Shown piece by piece: positions 35,733-47,812 of a DNA stretch of 64,000 nt (position 1 is the first letter of the stretch; each line of letters opens with the position of its first letter). The position numbers and the translations under genes are program-made. Location: positions 182,155,801 through 182,219,800 of the forward strand of contig JAIOJX010000025.1 of NCBI GenBank assembly GCA_022376925.1. Direction: 5' to 3'. This DNA comes from Tragulus kanchil. Its lineage: Eukaryota; Chordata; Mammalia; Artiodactyla; Tragulidae. The notes below the pieces were generated by a model, which was not told the origin of the DNA, did not search any database, and saw only the letters and a list, made by a program, of their open reading frames with translations.

Positions 35733-36042
35733 CCTCGAGTTCCGTTCCCCTGGGTCTCAGCCCTCGTCTTTGCCCCAGCAGCCCCTCCAAACTCAGCCAG
35801 CCATCTGGCAGGTGTGAGCTGGTGGATACCAGGGAGATGAGGCCAGGATAGCAGGCCAGCGCGAATTCATCTTTATCTTTGGAAAAGAATCCAGATACTT
35901 GCCATGTAAGGGAGGGTGGGCAGACAGACTCTGTAGTGCCGTTTTTAAACATTCAGGTGGTGAGGGGAAAGATAATCAGAAGGGGCTGTATTACCTCAGA
36001 AGAAAGATAGGAAGATTTCATCAAGAGGGATAAAGAAGATGT

Positions 36043-36090
<48 letters not shown>

Positions 36091-37150
36091 ATGGAATATT
36101 AATCAACCATAAAAAGGAACAAAATTGAGTGAGTCCTACTGAGGTGGCTGAACCTAGACCTGGTTACAGAGTGAAGTAAGTCAGAAAGAGAAAAATAAAT
36201 ATTATGTATTAGCACATATATATGGAATCTGGAAATATGGTACTGATGAACTCATTTGCAGTTAGGAAGAGAGACACGAATGTAGAGAGTCGACTTGTAG
36301 ACTCGGTGTCGGGGAGGGTGGAACGAACTGAGCGAGTAGCAAGGACATATACACACAGGAACGGGTCATAGAGAGCTAGAAAGCTGCTGAGTACGGCACG
36401 GGGCACTCAGCCTGGTGTTCGTGAGGACGGAGCCGGTGGGATGGGTGTACACAGGAGGGAGTTCAAGAGGAAGGGAGCATATGTGCACCTATGGCAGGTT
36501 CATGTGGGCATCTAGCAGAAACTAACACAGTCCCCTGAAGCAATTGTCCTCCAATTAAAGATATGTAAATTTAAAAATAAAAAAGAGGGAGGGGTTCCAA
36601 GTATACTTGTAGCTGATTCACACTGTTGTACAACAGAAACTAATGCAACATGATAAAGCAAGTATCCTCCAATTCAAACTAAAAAATAGAAAAATAAGAT
36701 CAGTAGACATAAAAGAGTAACATCGGCATTTTAGAGAAGTGTGTACCAGTTGGAAAGGCCTCATGGAGAGAGAGAATGAAACCTGGAAGGAAGTCAGCAG
36801 AGCTCTGGAATATTTTATTTCCTTCTTACCACAGAAGTGAAACCTCGAGTTCCGTTCCTGGGTCTCAGCCCTCGTCTTTGCCCCAGCAGCCCCTCCAAAC
36901 TCAGCCAGCCATCTGGCAGGTGTGAGCTGGTGGATACCAGGGAGATGAGGCCAGGATAGCAGGCCAGCGCGAATTCATCTTTATCTTTGGAAAAGAATCC
37001 AGATACTTGCCATGTAAGGGAGGGTGGGCAGACAGACTCTGTAGTGCCGTTTTTAAACATTCAGGTGGTGAGGGGAAAGATAATCAGAAGGGGCTGTATT
37101 ACCTCAGAAGAAAGATAGGAAGATTTCATCAAGAGGGATAAAGAAGATGT

Positions 37151-37198
<48 letters not shown>

Positions 37199-37949
37199 AT
37201 GGAATATTAATCAACCATAAAAAGGAACAAAATTGAGTGAGTCCTACTGAGGTGGCTGAACCTAGACCTGGTTACAGAGTGAAGTAAGTCAGAAAGAGAA
37301 AAATAAATATTATGTATTAGCACATATATATGGAATCTGGAAATATGGTACTGATGAACTCATTTGCAGTTAGGAAGAGAGACACGAATGTAGAGAGTCG
37401 ACTTGTAGACTCGGTGTCGGGGAGGGGTGGAACGAACTGAGCGAGTAGCAAGGACATATACACACAGGAACGGGTCATAGAGAGCTAGAAAGCTGCTGAG
37501 TACGGCACGGGGCACTCAGCCTGGTGTTCGTGAGGACGGAGCCGGTGGGATGGGTGTACACAGGAGGGAGTTCAAGAGGAAGGGAGCATATGTGCACCTA
37601 TGGCAGGTTCATGTGGGCATCTAGCAGAAACTAACACAGTCCCCTGAAGCAATTGTCCTCCAATTAAAGATATGTAAATTTAAAAATAAAAAAGAGGGAG
37701 GGGTTCCAAGTATACTTGTAGCTGATTCACACTGTTGTACAACAGAAACTAATGCAACATGATAAAGCAAGTATCCTCCAATTCAAACTAAAAAATAGAA
37801 AAATAAGATCAGTAGACATAAAAGAGTAACATCGGCATTTTAGAGAAGTGTGTACCAGTTGGAAAGGCCTCATGGAGAGAGAGAATGAAACCTGGAAGGA
37901 AGTCAGCAGAGCTCTGGAATATTTTATCTTCTTACCACAGAAGTGAAAT
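35733..37949. repeat. Direct tandem duplication 12 (units 35733-36840 and 36843-37949)
   Basis: The units start CCTCGAGTTCCGTTCC and end CACAGAAGTGAAA, at an offset of 1108-1110 bp. Each holds an L1 3' end with a (TA)n run. Differences lie at the inner ends: CCCCTGGG against CCTGGG on the left, TATTTCCTTC against TATCTTC on the right. Confidence 0.92.
36029..36690 (+). mobile_element. L1 3' end with embedded (TA)n
   Basis: AATGGAATATTAATCAACCA, AGTGAAGTAAGTCAGAAAGA and CAACAGAAACTAATGCAACA are typical of the ruminant L1 3' end. The (TA)n run is at 36044-36084. The copy is at 37138-37800, TA run at 37152-37191. Confidence 0.75.
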
Positions 37950-38699
37950 GACCCAGGAATACAGGGAAGGCTTGACCCCATGGAGCAGAGCGTCCTCCTG
38001 AGACTGTAGTGTATATGCAGAACCTGTGGTTGCCCTGGCAACAGGGCCTTCTCCTCATGGTGACGGCCTGATAAGGAGACAGAGCAGGGTGATAAGCATC
38101 AGACCTATATGTGGTCCAGTTGGCTCCACGTGGCGGAAGGTCTGAGAAGGAGCTGGATGGGGTTCAGCCAGGAACAGAATGAATGTCTTAAAGGGAAGAG
38201 TCTGAGAGATTTACCAAGTAATAGATTTGAACCTGATGCCCTACAGTACTTCTGGGTATAAGATAATGCTCTTCTATTGACTTTGAAGTTGGTGCAGATA
38301 ATAAACCATCAGGTGGCATGTCCATATTATCTCATCATTCTACCAGATGGTGTTTCTCTCTGAAATAACTTGAATGAGGGAAAAAAAAAAAAAGGAAAGC
38401 TTTTCTCCAAAACAAATGTGTATGAGTTTGACATGGGAACAAGTGCAGACCCCTGACCCTCTCTAATCCACCTCTCTATGGCAGGAGGTTGGGCCAGCCA
38501 AGAAGGCAGGGTGCCAGTAACTTGCCAACCAGGGTGTGATCTGGTCTCCACGGGAACCAGAGGAACACGGCTCAACTTCCCACCCTGCCGTGGAAGCTGT
38601 GGCTAGACGAGTGGCCAGGCCAAACAAATGGCCGATGACCTGGGCGTGAGCACCCCTCACCGCTGTTTTCGTCTGACCATTTCTCTCCCTCGATGGCAG
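37950..38699. other. Intron before exon H, nothing recognised
   Basis: Single-copy intron with an A run near 38380. No repeat family was recognised. Confidence 0.5.
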
Positions 38700-38856
38700 G
38701 TCTATGAGACCGTTGGACACGGTGGAGCCACCTTGCTGGCGGAAGTGTTCCTGCCTATTCCTGAGACGACTGTTGTCAGTGGAAGAGCTCCAGTGGAAGA
38801 AGTGGAGTTCAGCAGCAACCAGCATGTGACCCTGGACCACGAGGGGGTCGGAAGTG
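38700..38856 (+). CDS. CC2D2A: CC2D2A exon H (N-terminal C2-like domain)
   Basis: This 157-bp exon (phase 0 to 1) follows acceptor CCCTCGATGGCAG and ends AGTG/gtatgg. It encodes [40 protein letters not shown] and [13 protein letters not shown] (last Gly split). The strand [11 protein letters not shown] is the typical final part of a C2 fold. It lies after the longest intron of the window (13.5 kb) and is single copy. Confidence 0.96.
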
Positions 38857-39514
38857 GTATGGAAAGCCTCAGAGGCTGACTGTCCGATGTCTTTTTCGCC
38901 AGGCAACCAGATGGCTCTACCACTGCTATCAGAAGCTTAGATGAAAACAATAATCACACACAATTTTTTGCAAAGTAATTTTTACACACTATGGGGAGGT
39001 CTGTAAATGCATATAACTGTGCAAGAGTGAAGTAGTTAGGTCACTGTCTTTAATCTACTTGACTTTTTTTCATGTCCGTATTCTGTGTAATGTCTTTTTG
39101 TTTCACTTCCACATCCTTTGTAATTTCTTTAAATCATCTTCCAAGTCATGATTCACTCCTTGGTTGTATTCAATCGGTGACAGTCCTCACGGGGGCTCTC
39201 ATTCCAATAATTGTACTTTTCACGCCTGGAAGTTCTGTTTAGTTCTTTCACAGTCAGTTCTGACAACATTTTGTCCTTTTCTGATGCTGTCGTTTCTTGT
39301 ATTCATACATTCTTTCCTTTACTCATTAAAACCCATTGAAAATATTTTTCAGTATTCTGTATCTGGCCATTCCAGCACCAATGTGCTTACTGGCCTGACA
39401 CTAACTCTGTTTTGCACACGCCTGGTGATGCTTTTATTGGGAGAGTATAGCTGGAACTTTAGCTACAAGAATGCCTTGAGTCCCAAATCTGACCAACAGT
39501 CTGTGTCTGGAGAC

Positions 39515-39865
39515 CTAGCTTTTAGTTCCAGCTCTGTTATTAACCAGCTGTGTGGCCCTAGTCATCATGGGACCTCTTTGAATATCATCTTCCTCATTCA
39601 TTTCGTTGTTGTTCAGTCGCTCATTCATGTCCAAGGCTTTTCAACCCCATGGACGGCAGCACACTGGGCTTCCCTTCACTGTCTCCTGAGTTTGCTCCAA
39701 CTTAGGTCCATTGAGTCAGTGATGCCATCCAACCGTCTCATCCTCTGTCGCCCCCTTTTCTTCCTGTCCTCAATCTTTCCCAGCATCAGGATCTTAATTC
39801 ATAAGAGAGATCCAGTAATACCTCCCTTAGTCTCTTACAGGGTTATTTTGAAGATCAAGATGCAG
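39515..39865 (+). mobile_element. MIR split by a BovB 3' fragment
   Basis: The MIR left part (CCAGCTGTGTGGCCCTAGTC) ends near 39603 and resumes near 39805 (AATACCTCCCTTAGTCTC, CAGGGTTATTTTGAAGATC). Between them, 39604-39797 is a reversed BovB 3' fragment (GTTGTTGTTCAGTCGCTCA). Confidence 0.7.
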
Positions 39866-39992
39866 TGTTCGGTATGAAAGAAAGATTGTTTTAAGTCATT
39901 GAACTGTGCACTTTCTTTCCTTATTTATTTATTTATTTTAAAATTTTATTATTTATTTTATTTTGGAGGGGGTGGGGAGGGAGCAGGCGGGC

Positions 39993-40248
39993 CACTTCTA
40001 TTGGTCTTTCATTTGTCTATTTTCATCCATATTTGTTCTTTGGCCCGTATGGGCCTCCCATCGCGGTGGCCTCTGTTGTTGCAGAGCACTGGCTGTGGGT
40101 GCATGCGCTCCAGAGCTCCGGCTCGGTAATTGGACACATCGGTCCAGCCGCTCGGCGGCACGTGGGATCTTCCCAGGCCAGGGATCGAACCGGCACCCCT
40201 TGCACTGCAAGGCGGTGTCCTTACCCACTGGACCACCAGGGGAAGCCC
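39993..40248 (-). mobile_element. CHR-type tRNA-derived SINE
   Basis: CTATTGGTCTTTCATTTGTC to GACCACCAGGGGAAGCCC in reverse. It has a CpG-rich body and looks fairly young. Confidence 0.82.
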
Positions 40249-40587
40249 TCCTTATTTATTTTTATTTGAGTCGCTACCGTAGCTGAACTCTCTCGGTGGA
40301 GTGCTCGGTGCCTGTCACGTGTATCTGAGTCTCTGCAGGGTTTTCCTCGCTCCAGGCTTGCTCTCACCTGAGGGCCTTTGCCACATTCCTTCTGCCAAGA
40401 AAGCTCTTTCACAAGATACCTACATGCCCCTCTTCTGCTTTCTTCAGGCCTTTCCTTATTCAGAAGGGACCTCTAATGGAGCCTTCCCTTGCCACCTCAT
40501 TGATAAGTTCAACCCCTGCCTCCTCCCAAAACACACATTGTCTCTACGCTTTTCATCATTTGTCTTTACACTTACTGCCCTCTAACC

Positions 40588-40788
40588 TAGATGGCTTAAC
40601 AGTGAAGAATCTGCCTGCCGATGCAGGAGACACAGGTTCGATCCCTGGATCAGAAGGTTCCCTGGAGAAGAGAATGGCAGCCCACTCGAGTACTCTTGCT
40701 TGGGCAATCCCATGGACAGAGGAGCCTGGCGGGCTACAGTCCGTGGGGTCGCAAAAGAGTCGACCACGACTTAGCGACTAAACCACCA
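40588..40788 (+). mobile_element. Bov-A2/Bov-tA SINE
   Basis: It runs from TAGATGGCTTAACAGTGAAG to AAAGAGTCGACCACGACTTA. The first dozen head bases are lost. Confidence 0.83.
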
Positions 40789-41245
40789 CCCTACCGCCAG
40801 CACTCTGTAACATACGACCCATGTCTATAAGCTGTCTCTCCTACTTGAATGTGAACTCCGTGAGGATTTCTATCAATTTTGTTTCTTAACTGCTGTTTTA
40901 GTGACTAGAATAGTCCCTGGCATGAAGTAGGATCTCAAATATTCACTGAATGAAGGAGTGTCTTCACAGTAATCCTTAAAAGGGGCACGATTAGTATCTT
41001 AGGTTCACTAGTGAACCTACGGTTCAGAGAAGTTAAGCAATTTGTCCATAGTCACACAGCTGTTAAGCAGCAGAGTGAAGTGCAAGTCACTCAGTTATGT
41101 CTAACTGAGTCATGCCATCGCCTGAAGCTTTATGTTATTGATTTGAATGACGTGTTCCTTTCCCACCACCCGCACCCACTCTGTTCCATTTGTCTACTCT
41201 CTGACTTGTCTTTTTATGAGTCCTGGGCTCACGGCCTCTTTCTAA

Positions 41246-41425
<180 letters not shown>

Positions 41426-41714
41426 TAACGTGTGCCAGTCATTGCAGCGTTGGCGGGAGCGCTCTTCAGCGGCGGAAGAGCTTGCAAATCACATTCGTTC
41501 CTTTTATTGTCATGCACCAGCATTTTCAGGGTTTTTTACGTGTCCTTATGATGTTAACTAAAATGTTAATATTCTAACAAATATTGCACGGTTTGTAATG
41601 TCAGTACAGTGAAAAGCACTTTACCATATGTAATCTTCCCCAGTAAGTTTGTGAAGTATTCTTTCCCCTACTTTACAGACAAGGCGTGTGCGTGCCCCGT
41701 GGTGTTGAGGTTCT

Positions 41715-41950
41715 GTTGCTCAGCTGTGTCCAATTCTTTTCCATCCCATGGACGGCAGCGCACCAGGCTTCCCTGGCCCCCACTGTCTCCTGGAGTTTGC
41801 TCAAACTTATGTCCATAGAGGCAGCGATGCCATCCAGCCATCCCATCCTCTGCCGCTTCCTGCTGCCCTCAGCCTTTCCCAGCATCAGGAGTTCCAAGGA
41901 GTCAGCTCTTGGCATCAGGAGGCCAAAGTATTGGAGCTTTAGCTTCAGCA
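41715..41950 (-). mobile_element. BovB 3'-derived (ART2-type) fragment
   Basis: GTTGCTCAGCTGTGTCCAAT, CTCCTGGAGTTTGCTCAAAC and GGCCAAAGTATTGGAGCTTT are the reverse of the BovB 3' region. Confidence 0.78.
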
Positions 41951-41991
41951 CAGGCCTTCCATGTCTATTGGCATGGCACATAGTTGTATAT

Positions 41992-42195
41992 GGGCTTCCC
42001 TGGTGGCTCAGACAGTAAAGAATCTGCCTTTAATGCTGGAGAGCCAGGTTCGACCCCTGGGTCAGAATGATCCCCTGGAAAAGGAAATGGCTACCCACTC
42101 CAGCATTCTTGCCGGGGAATTCCATCAACAGAGGAGCTGTGGTCCATGGGCTTGCAAAGAGTGGGACAGGGCTGAGGGACTAACACACACACAAG
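41992..42195 (+). mobile_element. Bov-A2/Bov-tA SINE
   Basis: It begins GGGCTTCCCTGGTGGCTCAG and ends with GGGACTAACACACACAC. Confidence 0.86.
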
Positions 42196-42519
42196 GGGTC
42201 TCTGAATCACGGTGATGGAGAACCTTCTGGGTATATGAGAGGCCCTATTTTCACTCCCCTTCCTTGATGGCTGGCCCTCAGTTTCTACTCAGAACATCAG
42301 AAAGGGGCTCACCCTACATGGACAGGCCCCTTCTCTTGGTGACTGATGCCTGTTCAGGCAGCCTGGATGGTGCAGCCAGGTGCCTGGGTTCAAGCCTTGC
42401 TTCTGTCCTTCCCCAGATGAGTCTTGAGTGGATCATCTTACCACTGTGGTCTCATAGACTCCATAAAGTAGAAAGAGTTGGACAGGACTGAGTGGCCGAA
42501 CAACAACAGTAGATCAGGT

Positions 42520-42770
42520 CACCATGCTGTATATTCAATTCCCAGAACTTACTCATCTTATAAATAGAAGCTTATACTCCTGAGTGGCTTCATCCATTTA
42601 CCCACCCCGCTTACCTCTGGTTCAACCAATCTGCTCTCTGTTTCTGTGAGTTTGGTTTGTTTAGATTCCACCTAAAAGTGCGATCACTTCTCACTTAGCA
42701 TGACACCTCATGTCTATCCATGTTGTTGCAAATGGCAGCATTTTCTTCTTTTATGGCTGAATAATATATG
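42520..42770 (-). mobile_element. L1 3' region, antisense (outer part of nested L1)
   Basis: TTTAGATTCCACCTAAAAGT, GCATGACACCTCATGTCTAT and TTTTATGGCTGAATAATATA are reversed L1. With 43915-44100 and 44535-44955 it may be one antisense L1 broken by later insertions. Confidence 0.75.
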
Positions 42771-42820
42771 TATATGCATATATTAGGCGTAGGTTATATG
42801 TATATTACATATGCATATAT

Positions 42821-43035
42821 AGGCTTCCCTGGTAACTCAGCTGGTAAAGAATCCACCTGCAATGCAGGAGACCTGGGCTTGATCCCTGAGCTGGGAAAAT
42901 CCCCTGGAGGCAGGCATGGCAACGCTCTCCAGTCTTCTTGCCTGGAGAATCCCATGGACAGAGGAGCCTGGTAGAGCACAGTCCATGGGATCACAAAGAG
43001 TCAGACAGGACTGGGCAGCTAAGCACAGCACAGCA
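42821..43035 (+). mobile_element. Bov-A2/Bov-tA SINE
   Basis: AGGCTTCCCTGGTAACTCAG to CAGGACTGGGCAGCTAAGCA. It is complete. Confidence 0.86.
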
Positions 43036-43786
43036 TACACATATAAGCCAACTGCTTTCCGGAAGGCAGACGGGGAAGGCCTGCGAGTTGATCGTAATGG
43101 GAGTTGAAGAAACGAATGAAAACTATCCGTTAGAAACTCAGGAGTGTCCGTCAACATTTGAGAATGGCATTGGGGCTGCAGATGAGAGGCTGACGACCAT
43201 GATGTCTGTTTCTAGAAATGAGTCGTTACAGAATTTGGGCAGGCCTGAACAGGCATAAGTGGATGTGGTTTCTGCTTACACAGCAAATTCAGTGTCTTGA
43301 GTTTATTTGGCAACTCAGGGAGTTAATCCTAAGGAACATCCAGTGAAGCAGGAATTAGAAAGAATCAGAGTACACACGAACAGAGTCAAGGAAATAAGAA
43401 AAAGGCTGGCAAGCTGGACAGGGTGTGGCTTCGAGATCTGTAAAAAAAAAATGCCCTCTGGATGTGAAATGCATCCAAAGCTGCCAATAAAGGAAAAAGT
43501 AAAAATTAACCTTCCAGTTTTGATATACACATATTTAAAAAGGACATAATTTGTATTGTTTTCCCCCAAATAGATGAAGATTTTGTGGCATTGTAAGGTT
43601 TAAATGTATTCCTTATTGAATTCATGTATAAAACCTGAATTTTAAATTTGTAATGCTAAAATCTTTTCCTCCAGACAGATGAAGCTGTCTTTATGGATTT
43701 TCCTATAGAACCCTATAGGTTTTAAACATCTTGGTGTATATGTATATTTTAACTTTTTATTTTATATTGGGGTATAACTGACTAAC
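43036..43786. other. Intron I-J, nothing recognised
   Basis: Between two SINEs, no repeat family was recognised with confidence. The open frames are short. Confidence 0.4.
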
Positions 43787-43912
43787 CCCTGGAGAAGGGA
43801 ATGGCACCCCACTCCGGTACTCTTGCCTGGAGAATGCCATGGACGGAGGAGCCGGGTGGGCTATCATCCATGAGGTCACAAAAAAGTCAGACATGACAAA
43901 GCAGTTAACACA
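43787..43912 (+). mobile_element. Bov-A2 3' half
   Basis: CCCCTGGAGAAGGGAATGGC to GTCAGACATGACAAAGCAGT; the tRNA-like head is missing. Confidence 0.78.
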
Positions 43913-43914
43913 AC

Positions 43915-44100
43915 AATATATATACTTATCATATTTTATTTATACATTCATTATTAGACATTTCAGTTGTTTCCATGTCTTGGCTATTATAATTAACACA
44001 GTGGCAAACATGGGGGTGCAGAGATGTCTTCAGGATCCTGATTTATTTTGGTTGTATCCCCAGAAGTGAGGTTGTTGGATCATGTGATTGCTCTACCTTC
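43915..44100 (-). mobile_element. L1 fragment, antisense
   Basis: CATTTCAGTTGTTTCCATGT, CTTGGCTATTATAATTAACA and GGTTGTTGGATCATGTG are reversed L1. It continues beyond the CHR SINE. Confidence 0.72.
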
Positions 44101-44130
44101 TTTTTTTTATATATAGTTTTTTTTTTTTTT

Positions 44131-44386
44131 TTGGCCTCTTTTATTGGCTTTTTGTTTATTTATTTTTATCCATCTTTATTCTTTAGCCTGGGTCTCCCAC
44201 CACAGTGGCCTCTCTCGTTTCAGAGCTCCGGCTCTGGGCGCATGCGCTCCAGAGAGCTGGCTCGTAATTGGACACACCAGTTCAGCCATTCCACAGCATG
44301 TGGGATCTTCCCAGGCCAGGGATCAAACTGATGCCCCTTGCACTGCAAGGCAGACTCTTTACCCACTGGACCACCAGGGAAGCCCC
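44131..44386 (-). mobile_element. CHR-type tRNA-derived SINE
   Basis: TTGGCCTCTTTTATTGGCTT to GACCACCAGGGAAGCCCC in reverse, inserted in the L1 region. Confidence 0.82.
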
Positions 44387-44394
44387 AGTTTTGT

Positions 44395-44534
44395 TTTTTT
44401 TTTTTAAGTTTCCTTGTTTTAAAGTTTTTACAGAGTTTTGTTGTTCACAGACATGCATGTTTCCAGATCATTCCTATGCATATCCCTGGTCCCCTCCCCG
44501 CTCCCTTCCCCCTCCTTCCGCCCTACTCTACTTT
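44395..44534 (-). mobile_element. L1 3' end insert, antisense
   Basis: A T run then ACAGAGTTTTGTTGTTCACA and CATGCATGTTTCCAGATC, the same subfamily as the insert at 3836-3992. Confidence 0.65.
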
Positions 44535-44955
44535 CAGTTTTTTGAGCCTCCGTATACTTTTTCATAGTGGCTGCACCAACTTCCATTCCCACCCACTGTG
44601 CACAGGGAATTCCCTTTTTTGCATCCTTACCAGCACTTGTCATTGCTTGCTTTTTATGACAGCCTTCCTGACAGGTGTGAGGTGTCGTTTCCTTGACATG
44701 CATTTACCTGACGATTGAGCATCTTTTCATGTGTCCATAGGCCGTGTGTCTTCTTTGGAAAAATGTCTATTCAGATCCTTTGCCCGTTGTCTAATCATAT
44801 TATTTGTTTTATTGCTATTGAGTTGAATGAGTTCCTTATATTTTTTGGATATTAACCCCTTCTTAGACATGTGCTTTGAAAATATGTTCTCCTGCCATTC
44901 ATACTTCTTTATTACTTTTATAACATATTTAATAGCAACTGTTGAGTAAAGCAAA
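44535..44955 (-). mobile_element. L1 ORF2 C-terminal fragment, antisense
   Basis: Translated in reverse it gives [16 protein letters not shown] and [14 protein letters not shown], the familiar L1 ORF2 segment; TGACAGGTGTGAGGTGTCGT is also L1. The frame has stops and the element is dead. It ends about 130 bases before exon J. Confidence 0.85.
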
Positions 44956-45044
44956 AATGGCAGAAGTCCTTCCTACCCTCAGACTTGCCCTCCTAGGCCA
45001 GTGCCTCGGAGAGCGGTGCTGATCCCGGGGCTCTGTGGTCCTGA

Positions 45045-45350
<306 letters not shown>

Positions 45351-45542
45351 TGAGGGCTGGGCTGGCTGACAGGTTGAAATTCTAGCTCTGCCCCCACTGA
45401 CTGTGTGAGTGAGGCAAGCGCTGTGGCCCCCATGCCCGTGATACCCTCCCAGTGCTGTGGGAGGAAAGGAGCGCCGGCTGTCAGCATCGACCTGGACACC
45501 CAGCAGCGGGCAGTAACCATGAGCTGCTGCTGCTGTGGTTAC

Positions 45543-45757
45543 TGGGCTTCCCAGGGGGCGCCAGTGGTCAAGAGCCCATCTGCCAGTGCAGGAGACGTAA
45601 GCGACGTGGGTTCGATCCCTAGGTTTGGAAGATCCCCTGGAGAAGGGAAAGGCAGCCTACTCCCATATTCTTGCCTGGAGGATCCCAAGGACAGAGGAGC
45701 CCTGCAGACTACAGCGCATGAGGCCACCGAGAGTCGGACAAGACTGAGTGGCTAACA
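45543..45757 (+). mobile_element. Bov-A2/Bov-tA SINE
   Basis: TGGGCTTCCCAGGGGGCGCC to AAGACTGAGTGGCTAACAC. The copy is at 46646-46860. Confidence 0.84.
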
Positions 45758-45835
45758 CTTGGTCTCCTTCGTGTCTTTTTCTTTTTACCTATTTGCTTCC
45801 CAAAGAAGGACAAAACCCCAGGGTTTGCCTTCCTG

Positions 45836-45975
45836 TTGTAGTTGTTCAGTTCCTAAGTCCTGTCTGACTCTTTGTGACCCCGTGGACTGCAGCACGCCAG
45901 GTTCTCCTGTCCTTCACTCTCTCCCTGCGTTTGCTCAAACTCATGTCCACTGGATCGATGGTGCCTTGTCATCCT
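45836..45975 (-). mobile_element. BovB 3'-derived (ART2-type) fragment
   Basis: GTTGTAGTTGTTCAGTTCC, GACCCCGTGGACTGCAGCAC and TTTGCTCAAACTCATGTCCA are reversed BovB 3' end. The copy is at 46939-47078. Confidence 0.76.
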
Positions 45976-46233
45976 TGCCTTCCTGACTGGCCTCTCTTCT
46001 GAACCAGGATTCTCACCTCAGGATCACCATTCCCCGAGGCCCCCCTGCATGTCTGCCCCACGCTTTCTCTCTGTCCAGGACAAGGCTGCAGCTGGCAGAG
46101 TTCCCAGCGAGGAGCAAGCAGACCCCTGGGCAGAGGGCAGCCCACGCCTGCTCGTCCTCGCAGGCTTCCTGCTGTGCTTCCTGCGCCGTGTACAGGCTGC
46201 TGGAGGCTGCAGCCTGGGTCCCATTTCTGGGCC

Positions 46234-46327
46234 ACTGACAGACATGAAGAAGCTGGCCAAGTGGGCAGCGGAGTCCAAGCTCGACCCCAACGACCCCAGC
46301 AATGGTCCCTTGATGCAGCTGATCTCG
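46234..46327 (+). pseudogene. CC2D2A: Truncated copy of CC2D2A exon J (3' part)
   Basis: From ACTGACAGACATGAAG onward the 3' part of exon J and its donor are repeated 1103 bp downstream. The 5' end of this copy abuts unrelated intron sequence (CATTTCTGGGCC), with no acceptor. It marks the left edge of the second unit of the duplication 45131-47340. Confidence 0.87.
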
Positions 46328-47340
46328 GTAACATGGCAGGAGATGGGGACACACACCCCTTCTCCACGCGGCGTGGTAGCCACAGAAGGGACTGGGCTTG
46401 TGCGTACATTGTCTTTCCCACTATGTTCACCTGTGCACCAGTGTACAAGAACATGAGGGCTGGGCTGGCTGACAGGTTGAAATTCTAGCTCTGCCCCCAC
46501 TGACTGTGTGAGTGAGGCAAGCGCTGTGGCCCCCATGCCCGTGATACCCTCCCAGTGCTGTGGGAGGAAAGGAGCGCCGGCTGTCAGCATCGACCTGGAC
46601 ACCCAGCAGCGGGCAGTAACCATGAGCTGCTGCTGCTGTGGTTACTGGGCTTCCCAGGGGGCGCCAGTGGTCAAGAGCCCATCTGCCAGTGCAGGAGACG
46701 TAAGCGACGTGGGTTCGATCCCTAGGTTTGGAAGATCCCCTGGAGAAGGGAAAGGCAGCCTACTCCCATATTCTTGCCTGGAGGATCCCAAGGACAGAGG
46801 AGCCCTGCAGACTACAGCGCATGAGGCCACCGAGAGTCGGACAAGACTGAGTGGCTAACACTTGGTCTCCTTCGTGTCTTTTTCTTTTTACCTATTTGCT
46901 TCCCAAAGAAGGACAAAACCCCAGGGTTTGCCTTCCTGTTGTAGTTGTTCAGTTCCTAAGTCCTGTCTGACTCTTTGTGACCCCGTGGACTGCAGCACGC
47001 CAGGTTCTCCTGTCCTTCACTCTCTCCCTGCGTTTGCTCAAACTCATGTCCACTGGATCGATGGTGCCTTGTCATCCTTGCCTTCCTGACTGGCCTCTCT
47101 TCTGAACCAGGATTCTCACCTCAGGATCACCATTCCCCGAGGCCCCCCTGCATGTCTGCCCCACGCTTTCTCTCTGTCCAGGACAAGGCTGCAGCTGGCA
47201 GAGTTCCCAGCGAGGAGCAAGCAGACCCCTGGGCAGAGGGCAGCCCACGCCTGCTCGTCCTCGCAGGCTTCCTGCTGTGCTTCCTGCGCCGTGTACAGGG
47301 CTGCTGGAGGCTGCAGCCTGGGTCCCATTTCTGGGCCACT

Positions 47341-47639
47341 TTTCTCAGTGACCAAGGCCACCACGAAGTGATGTCCAGGGACAGGATAGCATGGCCATGG
47401 AGCCCAGTGAAGCTGATCAGCTGATTCTGGGATCTTTATCTATTTACATAAATAAATAAAGCCCAAATGTTATCTTTTTAAAATATTTTAAAATATATTT
47501 AAAATGTTGAAGTGTCAAAAAATATTAAAATAGTTTAAAATACACTTAGAATTTGTATTTTTTTTTTTTTTATAGAATTTGTATTTTTACATACACTATG
47601 TATATGACTAATCTTATTTGCAGTGCGTGCATGCCTGCC
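47341..47639. other. Very AT-rich intron
   Basis: Runs of TTTAAAATATTTTAAAATAT and a T run near 47561. No exon or repeat family was recognised. The copy is at 48507-48805. Confidence 0.5.
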
Positions 47640-47812
47640 TGTGGTCTCAGTCACTCAGTCGTGTCCAACTCTTTGCGACCCCCGCCAGCCTCCTCTGTCC
47701 ATGGGATTTCCCAGGGATGGGGCGGAGCGGGGGTGGTGTTGCCATACTCTTCTCCAGGGGATCTTCCCAAGCCAGGGATTGAACTCAGATCTCATGCGTA
47801 TTTTTTGCAGTA
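47640..47812 (-). mobile_element. Bov-A2/Bov-tA SINE, end missing
   Basis: CTCAGTCACTCAGTCGTGTC to GAACTCAGATCTCATGCG in reverse; the tRNA-like head is lost. The copy is at 48806-48979. Confidence 0.8.

Noticed and set aside
39164..39877. Open frame of 237 codons on the plus strand
   Set aside because: It crosses a MIR and a BovB fragment in the intron between exons H and I; composition and content are those of repeats.
45993..46623. Minus-strand frames of 161-199 codons near exon J
   Set aside because: They are antisense shadows of exon J and intron, extended by the duplication junction.
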